The position numbers and the translations under genes were made by a program. Under the pieces are notes generated by a model that searched no databases, was not told the origin of the DNA, and saw only the letters and a program-made list of their open reading frames with translations. A stretch of 64,000 bases of DNA from JACVRW01 sp963819115 (lineage in GTDB: Bacteria > Actinomycetota > Thermoleophilia > Solirubrobacterales > Thermoleophilaceae). The DNA is taken from positions 558,001-622,000 of the forward strand of contig CAWFUR010000011.1 of assembly GCA_963819115.1 (NCBI GenBank), in the 5' to 3' direction. Shown in pieces: positions 25,214-36,323 of this stretch. Numbering within the stretch: the first letter of the stretch is position 1; each line of letters starts with the position of its first letter.

Positions 25214-25378
25214 ATGCCCCTCAGACGAGCACGTGTGGGAAGAGTCGGAGTCATCGGCCATCCGGTGGCCAAGACAGCGGTTGTGGCCAGAGCCGTGACG
25301 CCCGGGCGCGCGCCGGTCGCCAAGGCCGCGGTCGTGGGGGCGGCCGTCACGCCCGGCCGGAGACGGCGCCGGATCTAG
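25214..25378 (+). CDS. 54-residue very basic repeat protein
   Basis: Short gene directly after DUF6325, with GAGGAG a few bases before the ATG. The product has no acidic residue and about a quarter Arg/Lys. It contains two copies of a unit, PVAKTAVVARAVTPGR (21-36) and PVAKAAVVGAAVTPGR (38-53 approximately), and ends in RRRRRI. The helical, Ala/Val-rich, Arg-capped units could bind nucleic acid or an acidic partner or insert in a membrane. I do not recognise a family, but small basic proteins after DUF6325 genes are plausible partners. Confidence 0.6.
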   Translation: MPLRRARVGRVGVIGHPVAKTAVVARAVTPGRAPVAKAAVVGAAVTPGRRRRRI

Positions 25379-25381
25379 CTG

Positions 25382-26467
25382 TCAGCCGGCCGGCGCCGGC
25401 GCGGGTTCGGCCCCGGGCGAATCGCGGCCGCGGGCCCGTAGGTCGTTGCTGATGTGTACCGCGGCGGAGGTCAGCGGCGCCGCCAGCGTCAGTCCCACCA
25501 TCCCGAACAGGGCGCCGGCGCCGATGGTCACGATGAGTACCACGAGCGGGTGGATCCCCAGCGTCGCGCCCATCACGAAGGGCTGGATCATCTGCTGGAG
25601 CGCGCCGTTCGCGAGCAGCGCGACGACTGCCATGATCAGCGCGTCCGAGCTGCTTCCGGTGCTGAGCGCTATCAGCACGGCGAAGCCGCCGGCGACCCAT
25701 GCGCCGACGAAGGGCACGTAGGCCCCCACGAACGTGACGACCGCGATCGTCCCTGCCAGCGGTACACCGAGGATCAGCGCCGCGCCGCCGATCAGGACGG
25801 CGTTGAACGCGGCGATGATCGTCACCGCCAGGAAGTAGCTGCGCAGCGACCTGCCGATGTTGGTGGTCACCACATTGGCGGTGGGTTCAGGCACGCCGAG
25901 GTGGCGGTTCACGAAGCGGTGCATGACCGGCCCATCTTTGAGCACGAAAAGCGTGCTCAGTGCCGCGAAGGCAAGGAAGAACACCAGCGACTTGAGTCCC
26001 TCGAGGCCCGAGGCGATCCCGCTCAGCAGCGTCGTGCGGATCTCGGGCGCAGACTTCTGCACGTCCTGCTTGGCGCTCTGCGGATTGTCGATGCCGAGAT
26101 CGCTCAGCCAGCCCTGGATCTTGTTCAGCGACTGATTCATCTTTGTGGAGATGTCGCCCGAGTTGGCGGATATGCCGCCGAAGACGAGGCAGAAGATGAG
26201 TACGCCGACGGCGACCAGTCCGAGCAGGACCAGTATCGCGCCGACGATACGCGGAACTCTGTGGCCCTCCAGCCAGGTAACCGCCGGTCCGGCGACCGCG
26301 CCGAGCACGGTGGCGAGGATGACCGGCATGACGATGGTCGACGTCTCAGCGAGCAGCCAGATGAGGCCGACGATGATCAGCACGAACCCGACCAGCAGCC
26401 ACGACGAGAAGCCGAGGTCCCTGAGCCACGTTGGAGCTGCAAACTGGACGCTGCGCTCGGACTCCAT
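25382..26467 (-). CDS. AI-2E family transporter (PerM-like permease)
   Basis: 361 residues. Hydrophobic pair at 25-60, a helix at 75-100, a soluble helical segment (about 105-165) and then the C-terminal bundle of four to five helices (200-345). Characteristic late segments are GAYVPFVGAWVAGGFAVLI and HPLVVLIVTIGAGALFG. Family members export AI-2 or act as Na+/H+ exchangers; the specific substrate is unknown. ATG at 26467 is chosen because the first family helix begins shortly after; the long upstream extension to 27019 runs antisense through the cupredoxin gene. Confidence 0.88.
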   Translation of the reverse strand: MESERSVQFAAPTWLRDLGFSSWLLVGFVLIIVGLIWLLAETSTIVMPVILATVLGAVAGPAVTWLEGHRVPRIVGAILVLLGLVAVGVLIFCLVFGGISANSGDISTKMNQSLNKIQGWLSDLGIDNPQSAKQDVQKSAPEIRTTLLSGIASGLEGLKSLVFFLAFAALSTLFVLKDGPVMHRFVNRHLGVPEPTANVVTTNIGRSLRSYFLAVTIIAAFNAVLIGGAALILGVPLAGTIAVVTFVGAYVPFVGAWVAGGFAVLIALSTGSSSDALIMAVVALLANGALQQMIQPFVMGATLGIHPLVVLIVTIGAGALFGMVGLTLAAPLTSAAVHISNDLRARGRDSPGAEPAPAPAG

Positions 26468-26551
26468 AGGTGCGGGATTCGGCGCCGGTCCGCCCAAACC
26501 TCCGGATCTCACCCGGTCAGGGTGATGTCGTCCTGACGAACGGGCGAGACC

Positions 26552-26968
26552 ATGATGCTCGTGAGGCGACTGGCCACGGTCCCATCCGCTCTGGCGCTGG
26601 CTGCCGCGCTGCTCACCGGCTGCGGCGGCGACGACAACGGCGACACCACGGAGGCCGCCGCTCCGCCGCCGAAGACCCAGACCCAGCAGGAGGCGGTTCC
26701 GGCCGTGGTCAAGGTGTCGATCGGCGACAACTTCTACAAGCCCAAGGATCTCACGATCCAACGCGGCCAGTCGATCAGCTGGCGCAACCAGGGAGCGGTG
26801 GCGCACACGGTCACCTCGGACTCCAACAGCACGGTGAAGTTCGATTCCGGGACGCTCAATCCGGGCGGCGTGTACGCGCTGAAGCCCACCGCGCGGGGAA
26901 AGATCACGTACTACTGCACCATCCACGGCAAGGTCCAGTCCGGCACCATCACCGTCGGGCGAGGCTGA
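26552..26968 (+). CDS. Cupredoxin-domain lipoprotein
   Basis: 138 residues. Signal peptide with lipobox LLTGC (Cys24), a Pro/Gln/Thr linker (30-50), then a plastocyanin-like beta-sandwich. Copper ligands by family comparison are His85 (VAHTV), Cys122 and His125 (YYCTIHG). The usual axial Met a few residues later is absent; the segment reads HGKVQSG, so Gln129 could serve instead, as Gln does in stellacyanins (inference). Probably an extracytoplasmic electron carrier or copper-binding protein. It is divergent from the AI-2E gene; an MBL gene follows 31 bases later on the same strand. Confidence 0.85.
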   Translation: MMLVRRLATVPSALALAAALLTGCGGDDNGDTTEAAAPPPKTQTQQEAVPAVVKVSIGDNFYKPKDLTIQRGQSISWRNQGAVAHTVTSDSNSTVKFDSGTLNPGGVYALKPTARGKITYYCTIHGKVQSGTITVGRG

Positions 26969-26999
26969 GCGCGGTTCGTACCGCGGCGCCGACCGTCGG

Positions 27000-27752
27000 G
27001 TGAGCGCCGACCGCGTCACCTGGGGCGGTCACTCCACGGTCCTCGTCGAGCTGGCCGGGGCGCGGCTCCTGACCGACCCGGTGCTGCGCTCACGCGTGGC
27101 CCACCTGCGCCGCCACGGCGAGCAGCCGTCACTGGACCTGGCCGAGCGGCTCGACGCCGTCCTGGTGTCGCACATGCATTACGACCACCTGGACCTCCCG
27201 TCCCTGCGAGGGATACCGGGGGAGGTCGCGGCCTTCGCGCCGCAGGGGGCGGGAGCGTTGCTCCGGCGCGCCGGGTTCGCCGCCGTGAGCGAGTTGCGCC
27301 CCGGCGAGTCGGCCGAGGTGGCGGGTGTCACCGTCACCGCGGTTCCGGCGGCGCACGACCCGCGGCGGCGGCCGCTCGGCCCACGTGCCGAGCCGGTCGG
27401 CTTCGTCATGGAGGCGGGCGCGCGCGTGTACTTCGCCGGGGACACCGACCTGTTCGAGGGCATGAGCGAGATCGGGCCGGTGGACCTCGCCCTGCTGCCC
27501 GTGGCCGGATGGGGGCCCGAGCTCGGGAGCGGGGGGCACCTGGATCCGGAGTCGGCCGCGCGCGCCGCCGCGCTCATCCGCCCTCGCGTGGCGGTGCCCA
27601 TCCACTGGGGCACGTTCTATCCCCGCGGGCGCCGCCTCGGCGATTGGTTCACCGAGCCTGCGCGCCACTTCGCGGCTCACTCGGCGGAGCTGGCCCCCGG
27701 CGTGGAGGTGCGGGTGCTGGCGCCTGGAGAGTCACTGCCGCTCCAGGCGTGA
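27000..27752 (+). CDS. MBL-fold metal-dependent hydrolase, UlaG-like (paralogue)
   Basis: 250 residues; the same architecture as the protein at 15598-16395, with TWGGHSTVLVELAG, SHMHYDHLD, VPAAHDPRR, FAGDTDLFEGMSEIG, GGHLDPESAARAAAL and VPIHWGTF in the same order. The two are clear paralogues. Metal-dependent hydrolase with unknown substrate, cytoplasmic. GTG start at 27000. Its TGA overlaps the GTG of the PH-domain gene (GTGA), so it heads a coupled unit with the bPH2 and HdeD-like membrane proteins. Confidence 0.88.
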   Translation: MSADRVTWGGHSTVLVELAGARLLTDPVLRSRVAHLRRHGEQPSLDLAERLDAVLVSHMHYDHLDLPSLRGIPGEVAAFAPQGAGALLRRAGFAAVSELRPGESAEVAGVTVTAVPAAHDPRRRPLGPRAEPVGFVMEAGARVYFAGDTDLFEGMSEIGPVDLALLPVAGWGPELGSGGHLDPESAARAAALIRPRVAVPIHWGTFYPRGRRLGDWFTEPARHFAAHSAELAPGVEVRVLAPGESLPLQA

Positions 27753-28288
27753 GAACATCCCGCAAGAGAGTGGAACTGCGCGCCGACGAGCACGAGCTGT
27801 ACGAGGGCCGCCCCTCCTGGCGAGCGCTGATGTCGTTCTACGTGACCGGCCTGATCGCCGCCGTTGTGCTCGGCGCGATCCTTTGGCTGACCACCTCGGC
27901 GGGCGTCGGTGTGGGCGTCGTGGTCGTCGTGTTCGCCATCACGCTCGTGATCGGATACGTGCGCCGACTGTTCACGAAGTACCTGATCACCACCCGGCGG
28001 CTGCGAATCACACGCGGGATCGTCCGGCGCAATGTCCAGGAGACCCGCCTCGATCGAGTGCAGAACGTGAACTACGAACAGGGTGTGATCGATCGGCTGT
28101 TCAGGGTGGGCACGGTGGACTTCGACACGGCGGGCACCGATGACTCCGAGTTCAAGTTCGAATGGGTGAACCGGCCCGACGCCGTGGTGCGTGCTGTGGA
28201 CGAGGCGATCGCCCAGGCGTCCACCACTCCGCAGGCCGCCCCGGAACCGCCCACGCCGCCCACCCCTCCGGCCCCGGCGTCCACGTGA
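27749..28288 (+). CDS. bPH2 (bacterial PH-domain) membrane protein
   Basis: 179 residues. Two transmembrane helices (about 31-52 and 55-75) are followed by a bacterial pleckstrin-homology-2 domain: KYLITTRRLRITRGIVRRN, ETRLDRVQNVNYEQGVIDRLF and VGTVDFDTAG, the standard YdbT/DUF304 signature. The tail (150-179) is Pro/Ala/Thr-rich. The GTG start at 27749 overlaps the MBL stop and its TGA overlaps the GTG of the next gene. Its function is unknown; the domain is presumed to sit on the membrane face as a scaffold. Confidence 0.88.
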   Translation: MRTSRKRVELRADEHELYEGRPSWRALMSFYVTGLIAAVVLGAILWLTTSAGVGVGVVVVVFAITLVIGYVRRLFTKYLITTRRLRITRGIVRRNVQETRLDRVQNVNYEQGVIDRLFRVGTVDFDTAGTDDSEFKFEWVNRPDAVVRAVDEAIAQASTTPQAAPEPPTPPTPPAPAST

Positions 28289-28848
28289 CGGACGACCAGC
28301 GGCAGTCCCGCACCCTCCTGCGCGTGGCCGGAGTGCTCGCCGTGCTCGCCGGCCTCGGGTCGATCCTGGTCCCGGCGGTGGCCTCCGTCGGCACCTCCAT
28401 CTTCATCGGCATCGTGCTGCTGCTGGCCAGCGTGCCACTGGCGATGGGAGTCTTCGCGAGCCGCGACCTCGGCGGCAGGCTGCTCCGCCTTCTGGTGGCG
28501 GCGCTCACCGCAATCGCCGGTCTGTACCTGCTCGTGGCCCCGCTCGAGGGGGCCTACACGCTCACCGTGATGCTCGTCATCTGGTTCGTGGCGATCGGCT
28601 TCGTGCGGCTGGCCGGAGGTCTCGCGCACCTCGGCCTGCCCGGGGCGGGCACCACCGCCTTCAGCGGGCTTCTCTCCATCGTCCTCGGCATCCTCATCGC
28701 CGAGAAGCTCCCGAGCTCGGCGGACTGGGCGATCGGCCTGATCGTCGGGATCGACCTTCTCTTCTTCGGCGTGAACGCACTCCTGCTGGCCGCCGCATCG
28801 GGCGGCGATCAGGCGCCGGTCGCCGACACCGGGCGCCCGGCGGTCTAG
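28285..28848 (+). CDS. HdeD-like (DUF308) membrane protein
   Basis: 187 residues with six transmembrane helices in three pairs, as in HdeD acid-resistance membrane proteins: GVLAVLAGLGSILVP, GRLLRLLVAALTAIAGLYLL and FSGLLSIVLGILIAEKLP carry the typical G-x-x-x-I-x-x-G pattern. The GTG at 28285 is used, overlapping the bPH2 stop. The tail is short and polar. The final CTAG (28845-28848) provides the stop codon for this gene and, on the other strand, for the GGDEF/HD-GYP gene. Confidence 0.82.
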   Translation: MTDDQRQSRTLLRVAGVLAVLAGLGSILVPAVASVGTSIFIGIVLLLASVPLAMGVFASRDLGGRLLRLLVAALTAIAGLYLLVAPLEGAYTLTVMLVIWFVAIGFVRLAGGLAHLGLPGAGTTAFSGLLSIVLGILIAEKLPSSADWAIGLIVGIDLLFFGVNALLLAAASGGDQAPVADTGRPAV

Positions 28849-30554
28849 CCCGTAGGCGAGAGCTCGTCGCTCACGCCGGCCGGCTGCCACTCGGTCTGGG
28901 GAGGCCCGGCCAGAAGCGCCTCGACCACACGAGCGTCGAACTGGGTGCCCGCGGCACGGCGCAACTCCGCGGCCGCGTCCTCGTGAGACATGGCGGCGCG
29001 GTGGGGCCGGTCGCTCGTCATCGCGTCGTAGGCGTCGGCCACGGCGAGGATGCGGGCGCCCAGCGGGATCTGCTCGCCCCGGAGGCCGAGCGGGTAGCCG
29101 CTCCCGTCCACCCTCTCGTGATGGGCGAACACCCACTCCGCGATGTCGGGCAGGTCGGCGCCCGCGAGGATGCGCGCACCGAGCTCGGGGTGCCTGCGAA
29201 TGTGAGCCCAATCATCGTCGTCGAGCGGCTCCTGTTTTTGGAGAATCGCGTCGGCGACGCCGATCTTGCCCACGTCGTGAAGCACGCCGGCGAGCGCCAC
29301 GCGCTCGATTGAGGTCTGGGGCAGGCCGAGACCCACCGCGGCGGTGCGGGCGTGGCGGCTCACCGCCTGGGAGTGCTGGGCCGTGCCCGAGTCACGGGCA
29401 TCGATGGTCTCGGCAAGCACCAGGACCACGGACAGCTGGCCGGGAGTCTGGGCGTCTGTGGCCGCCTCCCCGGGAACCACGTCGGCGATCACCTCGGCGT
29501 TGTAGAGCACCGTGCGATCGCGTCCGAGCTTCTTCGCCGCGTAGAGAGCCTGATCGCCCGCGCGGAGCAGGTCGTCCGCGCTCGCGCCGTCGTCCGGGAA
29601 GCACGTGACGCCGATGCTCACCGTGAGTGGTGCGGCCGTGTCCACGAACTCCGCCTTCACCGCGCGCCGGAGCCGCTCGGCCACCAGAAGCGCGTCGTGC
29701 CTGGCCGCCTCGGGCAGGACGATCGCGAACTCCTCGCCGCCCAGGCGCGCCGGGATGTCGATGGCGCGGGTCAGCCGGGTCATCTGGGCGGCGAACTGCT
29801 TCAGGACCTGGTCCCCGCTCGGATGCCCAAGCAGGTCGTTCACGCGCTTGAAGTGGTCCAGGTCGGCCACGAGCAGGCTCACCGGCCGCTGCCCGCGCCG
29901 TGCCCGCTCCAGCTCCACCTCCACCGCGTCCTGGAAGGCGCGCCGGTTGCTGAGGCCGGTGAGCGGATCGGTATGCGCCGCGGCCGCGAGCCGGCCGATC
30001 AAACGCTCGACGTTCGCCTTCAGGGCGCCTACGAGAATTCCGGCCAGGGCCACGGTGCCCACCGTGATCACCCACTGCTCCTCGGCGCCGGGGGGGCGCT
30101 CACTCATCAACACGAGGCCGAACGCCACGGCCACGACCACGACCTGGGAGAGGGCCGCACCGCGCGACAGGAAGTACACCGACTCGATCGCGATCCAGAC
30201 GTAGAAGAGGGAGTACACGCCGGTCCGCTCGTCGGTGAAGTGGATAGCCAGCGACACCAGCACGGTTCCGATCAGAAGTGCCCCGGAGGTCTCCTTCGCG
30301 GTGACCCGGGAGCCGCGGAGAAGGAGATAGCCGCCAACCGCCAGGGCCACCGCGTAGATGCCGAACAGGCCCATGACATCGGTGCCCGGGGGCTGCGGAA
30401 AGGCCATGGACGCGATGGCCAGGGTGGCCCCCGCCGCGTAGGCGAGGCCCAGAAAGCGGGCGGCAGCCCGTGGATCGTCGAGCGAGGAGATGTTCGACGC
30501 GTCACTCGCCCTTGGGACGAGGCGCTCCCGGAGCGCCGATGCCCTGGACCTCAT
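28845..30554 (-). CDS. GGDEF and HD-GYP domain protein (c-di-GMP turnover)
   Basis: 569 residues. Six hydrophobic helices (about 35-180) form a membrane sensor. The GGDEF domain (about 190-350) has the active motif GGEEF at 272-276 and an RxxD inhibitory site (RAID, 263-266) five residues before it, so it looks like a working, product-inhibited diguanylate cyclase. The HD-GYP domain (about 375-545) keeps LHDVGKIG and HHERVDGSGYP, as in active c-di-GMP phosphodiesterases. Making and breaking the same messenger in one protein implies switching by signal or localisation. The ATG at 30554 lies 6 bases after a GTCGATAGG motif. Confidence 0.92.
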   Translation of the reverse strand: MRSRASALRERLVPRASDASNISSLDDPRAAARFLGLAYAAGATLAIASMAFPQPPGTDVMGLFGIYAVALAVGGYLLLRGSRVTAKETSGALLIGTVLVSLAIHFTDERTGVYSLFYVWIAIESVYFLSRGAALSQVVVVAVAFGLVLMSERPPGAEEQWVITVGTVALAGILVGALKANVERLIGRLAAAAHTDPLTGLSNRRAFQDAVEVELERARRGQRPVSLLVADLDHFKRVNDLLGHPSGDQVLKQFAAQMTRLTRAIDIPARLGGEEFAIVLPEAARHDALLVAERLRRAVKAEFVDTAAPLTVSIGVTCFPDDGASADDLLRAGDQALYAAKKLGRDRTVLYNAEVIADVVPGEAATDAQTPGQLSVVLVLAETIDARDSGTAQHSQAVSRHARTAAVGLGLPQTSIERVALAGVLHDVGKIGVADAILQKQEPLDDDDWAHIRRHPELGARILAGADLPDIAEWVFAHHERVDGSGYPLGLRGEQIPLGARILAVADAYDAMTSDRPHRAAMSHEDAAAELRRAAGTQFDARVVEALLAGPPQTEWQPAGVSDELSPTG

Positions 30555-30560
30555 TTAAGA

Positions 30561-30569
30561 CCTATCGAC
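30561..30569 (-). promoter_or_regulatory. GTCGATAGG motif upstream of the GGDEF/HD-GYP gene
   Basis: On the minus strand GTCGATAGG ends 6 bases before the ATG. TAAG lies 15 bases upstream of it (30588-30585), close to the TAAA-N15-GCCGATAA layout of sigma-28/WhiG promoters, but only 6 of 8 bases match in the -10 part. The same 9-mer precedes acnA and the glycosidase gene at 60725. Confidence 0.35.
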
Positions 30570-30634
30570 CGCCGGGCCCTGATCCTTAGTTCGCGGCGCG
30601 CCCGCCCTGGCCGGTGTTATCCGGGGAGGGGGCC

Positions 30635-30645
30635 GTCGATAGGGT
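30635..30645 (+). promoter_or_regulatory. GTCGATAGG/TAGGGT motif upstream of acnA
   Basis: GTCGATAGGGT ends 8 bases before the GTG of acnA. It contains the -10-like TAGGGT (30640-30645) and is the same 9-mer as at 30561-30569 in opposite orientation, so both divergent genes carry it in sense orientation. No ribosome site is seen, which suggests leaderless translation. Confidence 0.4.
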
Positions 30646-30653
30646 TTTGAAGC

Positions 30654-33439
<2,786 letters not shown>

Positions 33440-33440
<1 letters not shown>

Positions 33441-34630
33441 TGGACCTGGCCCAGGTCCGTTCGAGATTTCCCGCCCTGGCGGGCGACGCGGCCTACTTCG
33501 ACGGGCCGGGAGGGTCCCAGGTGCCGGTGGAGGTGATCGAGGCCATGGCGGATTACCTGCGCCGCTCGAACGCCAACCTCGGCGGCGCGTTCCGCACCTC
33601 GGAGGAGTCGGACACGGTGATGGTGGAGGCGCGCAAGGCCGCGGCGGACCTCACCGGGAGCGCACCCGAGGAGATCGCCTTCGGGGCGAACATGACCACG
33701 CTGAACTTCCTGCTCGCGCACGCGGTCGCGCGCACGCTCGACGCGGGCGACGAGATCGTGGTCACCGACCTCGACCACGACGCCAATGTGTCGCCCTGGC
33801 TGCTGGTGGCGCGCGACCACGGACTGGTGGTACGCCGGGCCCCGATCCGGCCGACGGACGGCACCCTCGACGTGGCCGGTCTGGAGGCCCTGCTCGGCGA
33901 GCGCACGCGCGTGGTGGCGTTCACCCTGGCGTCGAACGCGCTCGGATCGGTCACCGACGTGGAGCGGATCACCTCGGCCGCGCATCGGGCCGGTGCGCTG
34001 GCGTGGGCCGACGCCGTGCACCTGGCGCCCCACGGCCGCCTGCGCCGGGCGGAGATCGGGATCGACGTGCTGCTCTGCTCCCCGTACAAGTTCTTCGGGC
34101 CGCACCTCGGGGTGGCGGCGATCGAGCGCGGGCTGGCCGAGTCGCTGCCCGCGGACCGCGTGCGCCCGGCGTCGGAGCGGCCGCCCGGGCACCGGTTCGA
34201 GACCGGCACGCAGTCCCACGAGGCGATCGCGGGCACCACCGCGGCGATCGGCTACCTGCGCTCGCTCGGCGACGGTGACCTGAACCAGGCCTTCGAGGCC
34301 ATCGGGCGCCACGAGGACGCACTGTCCCGGCGCTTCCTCGAGGGCGCGGCGGACATCCGCGGGCTCGACCTTTACGGGATCGCCGATCCCGGTCGCGTGC
34401 CCGAGCGCACGCCCACCTTTTGCTTCAACCTGGGCGATCGCCCGCCTCGTGAGGTCGCGGAGCGGCTGGGCGAGATGGGGCTCTACGTCTGGGACGGCAA
34501 CTACTACGCGCTGGCGCCGATGGAGGCTCTGGGACTGTCCGAGCGCGGCGCGGTCCGGGCCGGGTTCCTCCACTACACCACCGAGAACGAGGTGGACCGG
34601 CTGCTGGAGGCGCTCTCGGGCCTGGCCTGA
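33440..34630 (+). CDS. Cysteine desulfurase-like class V aminotransferase
   Basis: 396 residues, PLP fold-type I. It opens with RFPALAGDAAYFDGPGGSQ, typical of the cysteine desulfurase-like family (TIGR01976 type). The Schiff-base Lys is Lys217 in CSPYKFFGPH and the phosphate-binding end reads RFETGTQSHEAIAGT. The active-site Cys loop of true NifS/IscS/SufS is not obvious, so sulfur release from cysteine is not assured; another PLP reaction is possible. The GTG start uses the final G of the acnA TAG, so translation is likely coupled to aconitase. Confidence 0.87.
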
Positions 34631-34690
34631 TGTGTCGCCCGGGGTGGCCGCGTTCGGTTAGGGTCGGCCGATCCGAGTGAGAGGTGGGGA

Positions 34691-35887
34691 ATGAGAACGC
34701 GTCTGTTGCTGTGTGCCGGACTGGTGGCCATCGCGGTCCTGACCGGCTGTGCCCAATACGACATCGCCCGCATCGCGGGTGACGCCACGGAGGGCCGCAA
34801 CAACGACACGCCCGGCTCCGCCCTTGCGCGCTCCTACCTCCTGGGCGAGCTGAAGGGGCTCGGGAACGGGCTCGACACGAGCAAGACGGGCGACGACGCC
34901 TACATCCAGACCTTCACCGCCGGCACCAACCTGCTCGCCGTCATTCCCGGCACGGACCTGGCGGACCAGTACGTGATGGTGGGCGCGCACTACGACCACC
35001 TCGGCCGCAACTGCCGTACCAGCGACCCCGCGGACACGATCTGCAACGGCGCCACCGACAACGCGGCCGGCGTGGCTGCGCTGCTCGGCGTCGCTCGCGC
35101 CATCAAGGCGCAGCCCACCCCGCCGCGGCGCTCGATCATCCTCGCCGTGTGGGACCGCGAGGAGGACGGGCTGCTCGGATCTCAGTACTACGTCCAGCAC
35201 CCGGTGGTGCCCCTGGCGAAGACCACGAGCTACGTGAACTTCGACATCCAGGGGTCGAACCTGCTGCCCAGCCTCCGCAACACCACGTTCGCGGTGGCCT
35301 CGGAGACGGGCGGGACGCGCTTCCAGGACATCGTGCGCGCGGCCGCCGGCGAGCGGTCGCTCGACACCTCGCTGTTCAGCTCGATCTTTGGCCAGTTCCG
35401 GAGCGACTACGCGAACCTGATCAACGCGGGCGTGCCCAGCGTCTTCTTCACCGATTCCACGGGTCCCTGCTACCACTCGGCTCAGGACAACCCCACGGTG
35501 GTGGACTTCTACAAGCTGGAGCAGCAGACGGCCACGGCCCTCTCGGTCACCCGCGAGCTGGCCGACACCTCGAACCCGCCCACGTTCGCAGCGGACGTGC
35601 CCACGGTCACGTTCGACGACGCGGTGGTGTTCTCGCGTGTGGTGAACCGCGCCTTCTCCGACAGGGGCCGCTTCTCACAGGCGGATCAGGACACCTTCAC
35701 CAAGATCCGCAACGCGGCACAGAAGCGCGTGGATGAGGGCCGGGCCCAGTTCGGCGACGATGACGTGGCCCCCCTGCTGGGCGATGCCATCACAGCGGTG
35801 AACCTGCTGACCCGCGGCGGGTGCGACGGCTTCCTGGTGCCCTCGCAGCAGGCGGCGGCGCTGCGGCGGGCGCTGGCGACGCCCTAG
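34691..35887 (+). CDS. M28 family zinc peptidase, lipoprotein
   Basis: 398 residues. Signal peptide with lipobox LTGC (Cys20). M28 aminopeptidase domain with two-zinc ligands His100 (VGAHYDHLG), Asp123 (GATDNAAGVAA), the Glu pair 157/158 (WDREEDGLLGS), Asp185 (NFDIQG) and a late His (CYHSAQD). It would remove N-terminal residues from peptides outside the membrane. A C-terminal 100-residue helical extension carries no known motif. The start follows a GAGAGGTGGGG ribosome-like stretch. It stands 60 bases after the desulfurase-like gene and is followed by a nested inverted repeat. Confidence 0.9.
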   Translation: MRTRLLLCAGLVAIAVLTGCAQYDIARIAGDATEGRNNDTPGSALARSYLLGELKGLGNGLDTSKTGDDAYIQTFTAGTNLLAVIPGTDLADQYVMVGAHYDHLGRNCRTSDPADTICNGATDNAAGVAALLGVARAIKAQPTPPRRSIILAVWDREEDGLLGSQYYVQHPVVPLAKTTSYVNFDIQGSNLLPSLRNTTFAVASETGGTRFQDIVRAAAGERSLDTSLFSSIFGQFRSDYANLINAGVPSVFFTDSTGPCYHSAQDNPTVVDFYKLEQQTATALSVTRELADTSNPPTFAADVPTVTFDDAVVFSRVVNRAFSDRGRFSQADQDTFTKIRNAAQKRVDEGRAQFGDDDVAPLLGDAITAVNLLTRGGCDGFLVPSQQAAALRRALATP

Positions 35888-35892
35888 CCCGA

Positions 35893-35941
35893 GGGGTTTG
35901 TCGAGTTATGCGGTCATAACCGGCGTAGATCTCCAAACCCC
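35893..35941. terminator. Nested inverted repeats between convergent genes, putative bidirectional terminator
   Basis: Outer arms GGGGTTTG (35893-35900) and CAAACCCC (35934-35941) are perfectly complementary. An inner hairpin GTTATG-CGGT-CATAAC (35905-35920) lies within. It fills the 59-base gap between the M28 peptidase gene and the convergent DUF77 gene, the place for a shared terminator; it could also be an operator-like element. Confidence 0.45.
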
Positions 35942-35946
35942 GCCGC

Positions 35947-36249
35947 TCACAGCAGCCGCTCCACCGAGGCCACCTTGTCCTCCAGGGTCTGATCGGGCCG
36001 GTCCCGGCGCTCGTCGAGCTTCAGCACGGTGTACACGCGCGGGATTCCCTGCTCGAAGGGCACCTCGTGCAGCTCGGCCACGACGGCGAGGATGTCCGCG
36101 GTGCTGCCCTCGAGCGAGGTGCCCATCGCGTGCATCCGGTACCCGACCCGGTTCTGCTTCGCAAGCCGGCGCTGGATCTCCGCGATGTACGCGCTTGCGC
36201 TCACCTCGGGGCGGCCGAGGGCGAGAACGGTGAGGTCGGCGGTGGCCAC
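35947..36249 (-). CDS. Thiamine-binding family protein (MTH1187/YkoF-like, DUF77)
   Basis: 100 residues, the standard length for the DUF77 family: ferredoxin-like alpha/beta fold beginning ATADLTVLALGRPEVSASAYI, with the central conserved YRMHAMGTSLEGS and a closing ERRDRPDQTLEDKVASVE. Family members bind thiamine or hydroxymethylpyrimidine compounds as oligomers. GTG start at 36249. No thiamine genes are adjacent, so its role here is unclear. Confidence 0.88.
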   Translation of the reverse strand: MATADLTVLALGRPEVSASAYIAEIQRRLAKQNRVGYRMHAMGTSLEGSTADILAVVAELHEVPFEQGIPRVYTVLKLDERRDRPDQTLEDKVASVERLL

Positions 36250-36323
36250 GGCGGATGATCCCCGGGCACCCTAGCCGCCGGGCTAGACTGCCCGCCGATC
36301 CCGACCCAACCTGGAGGTCTCGC

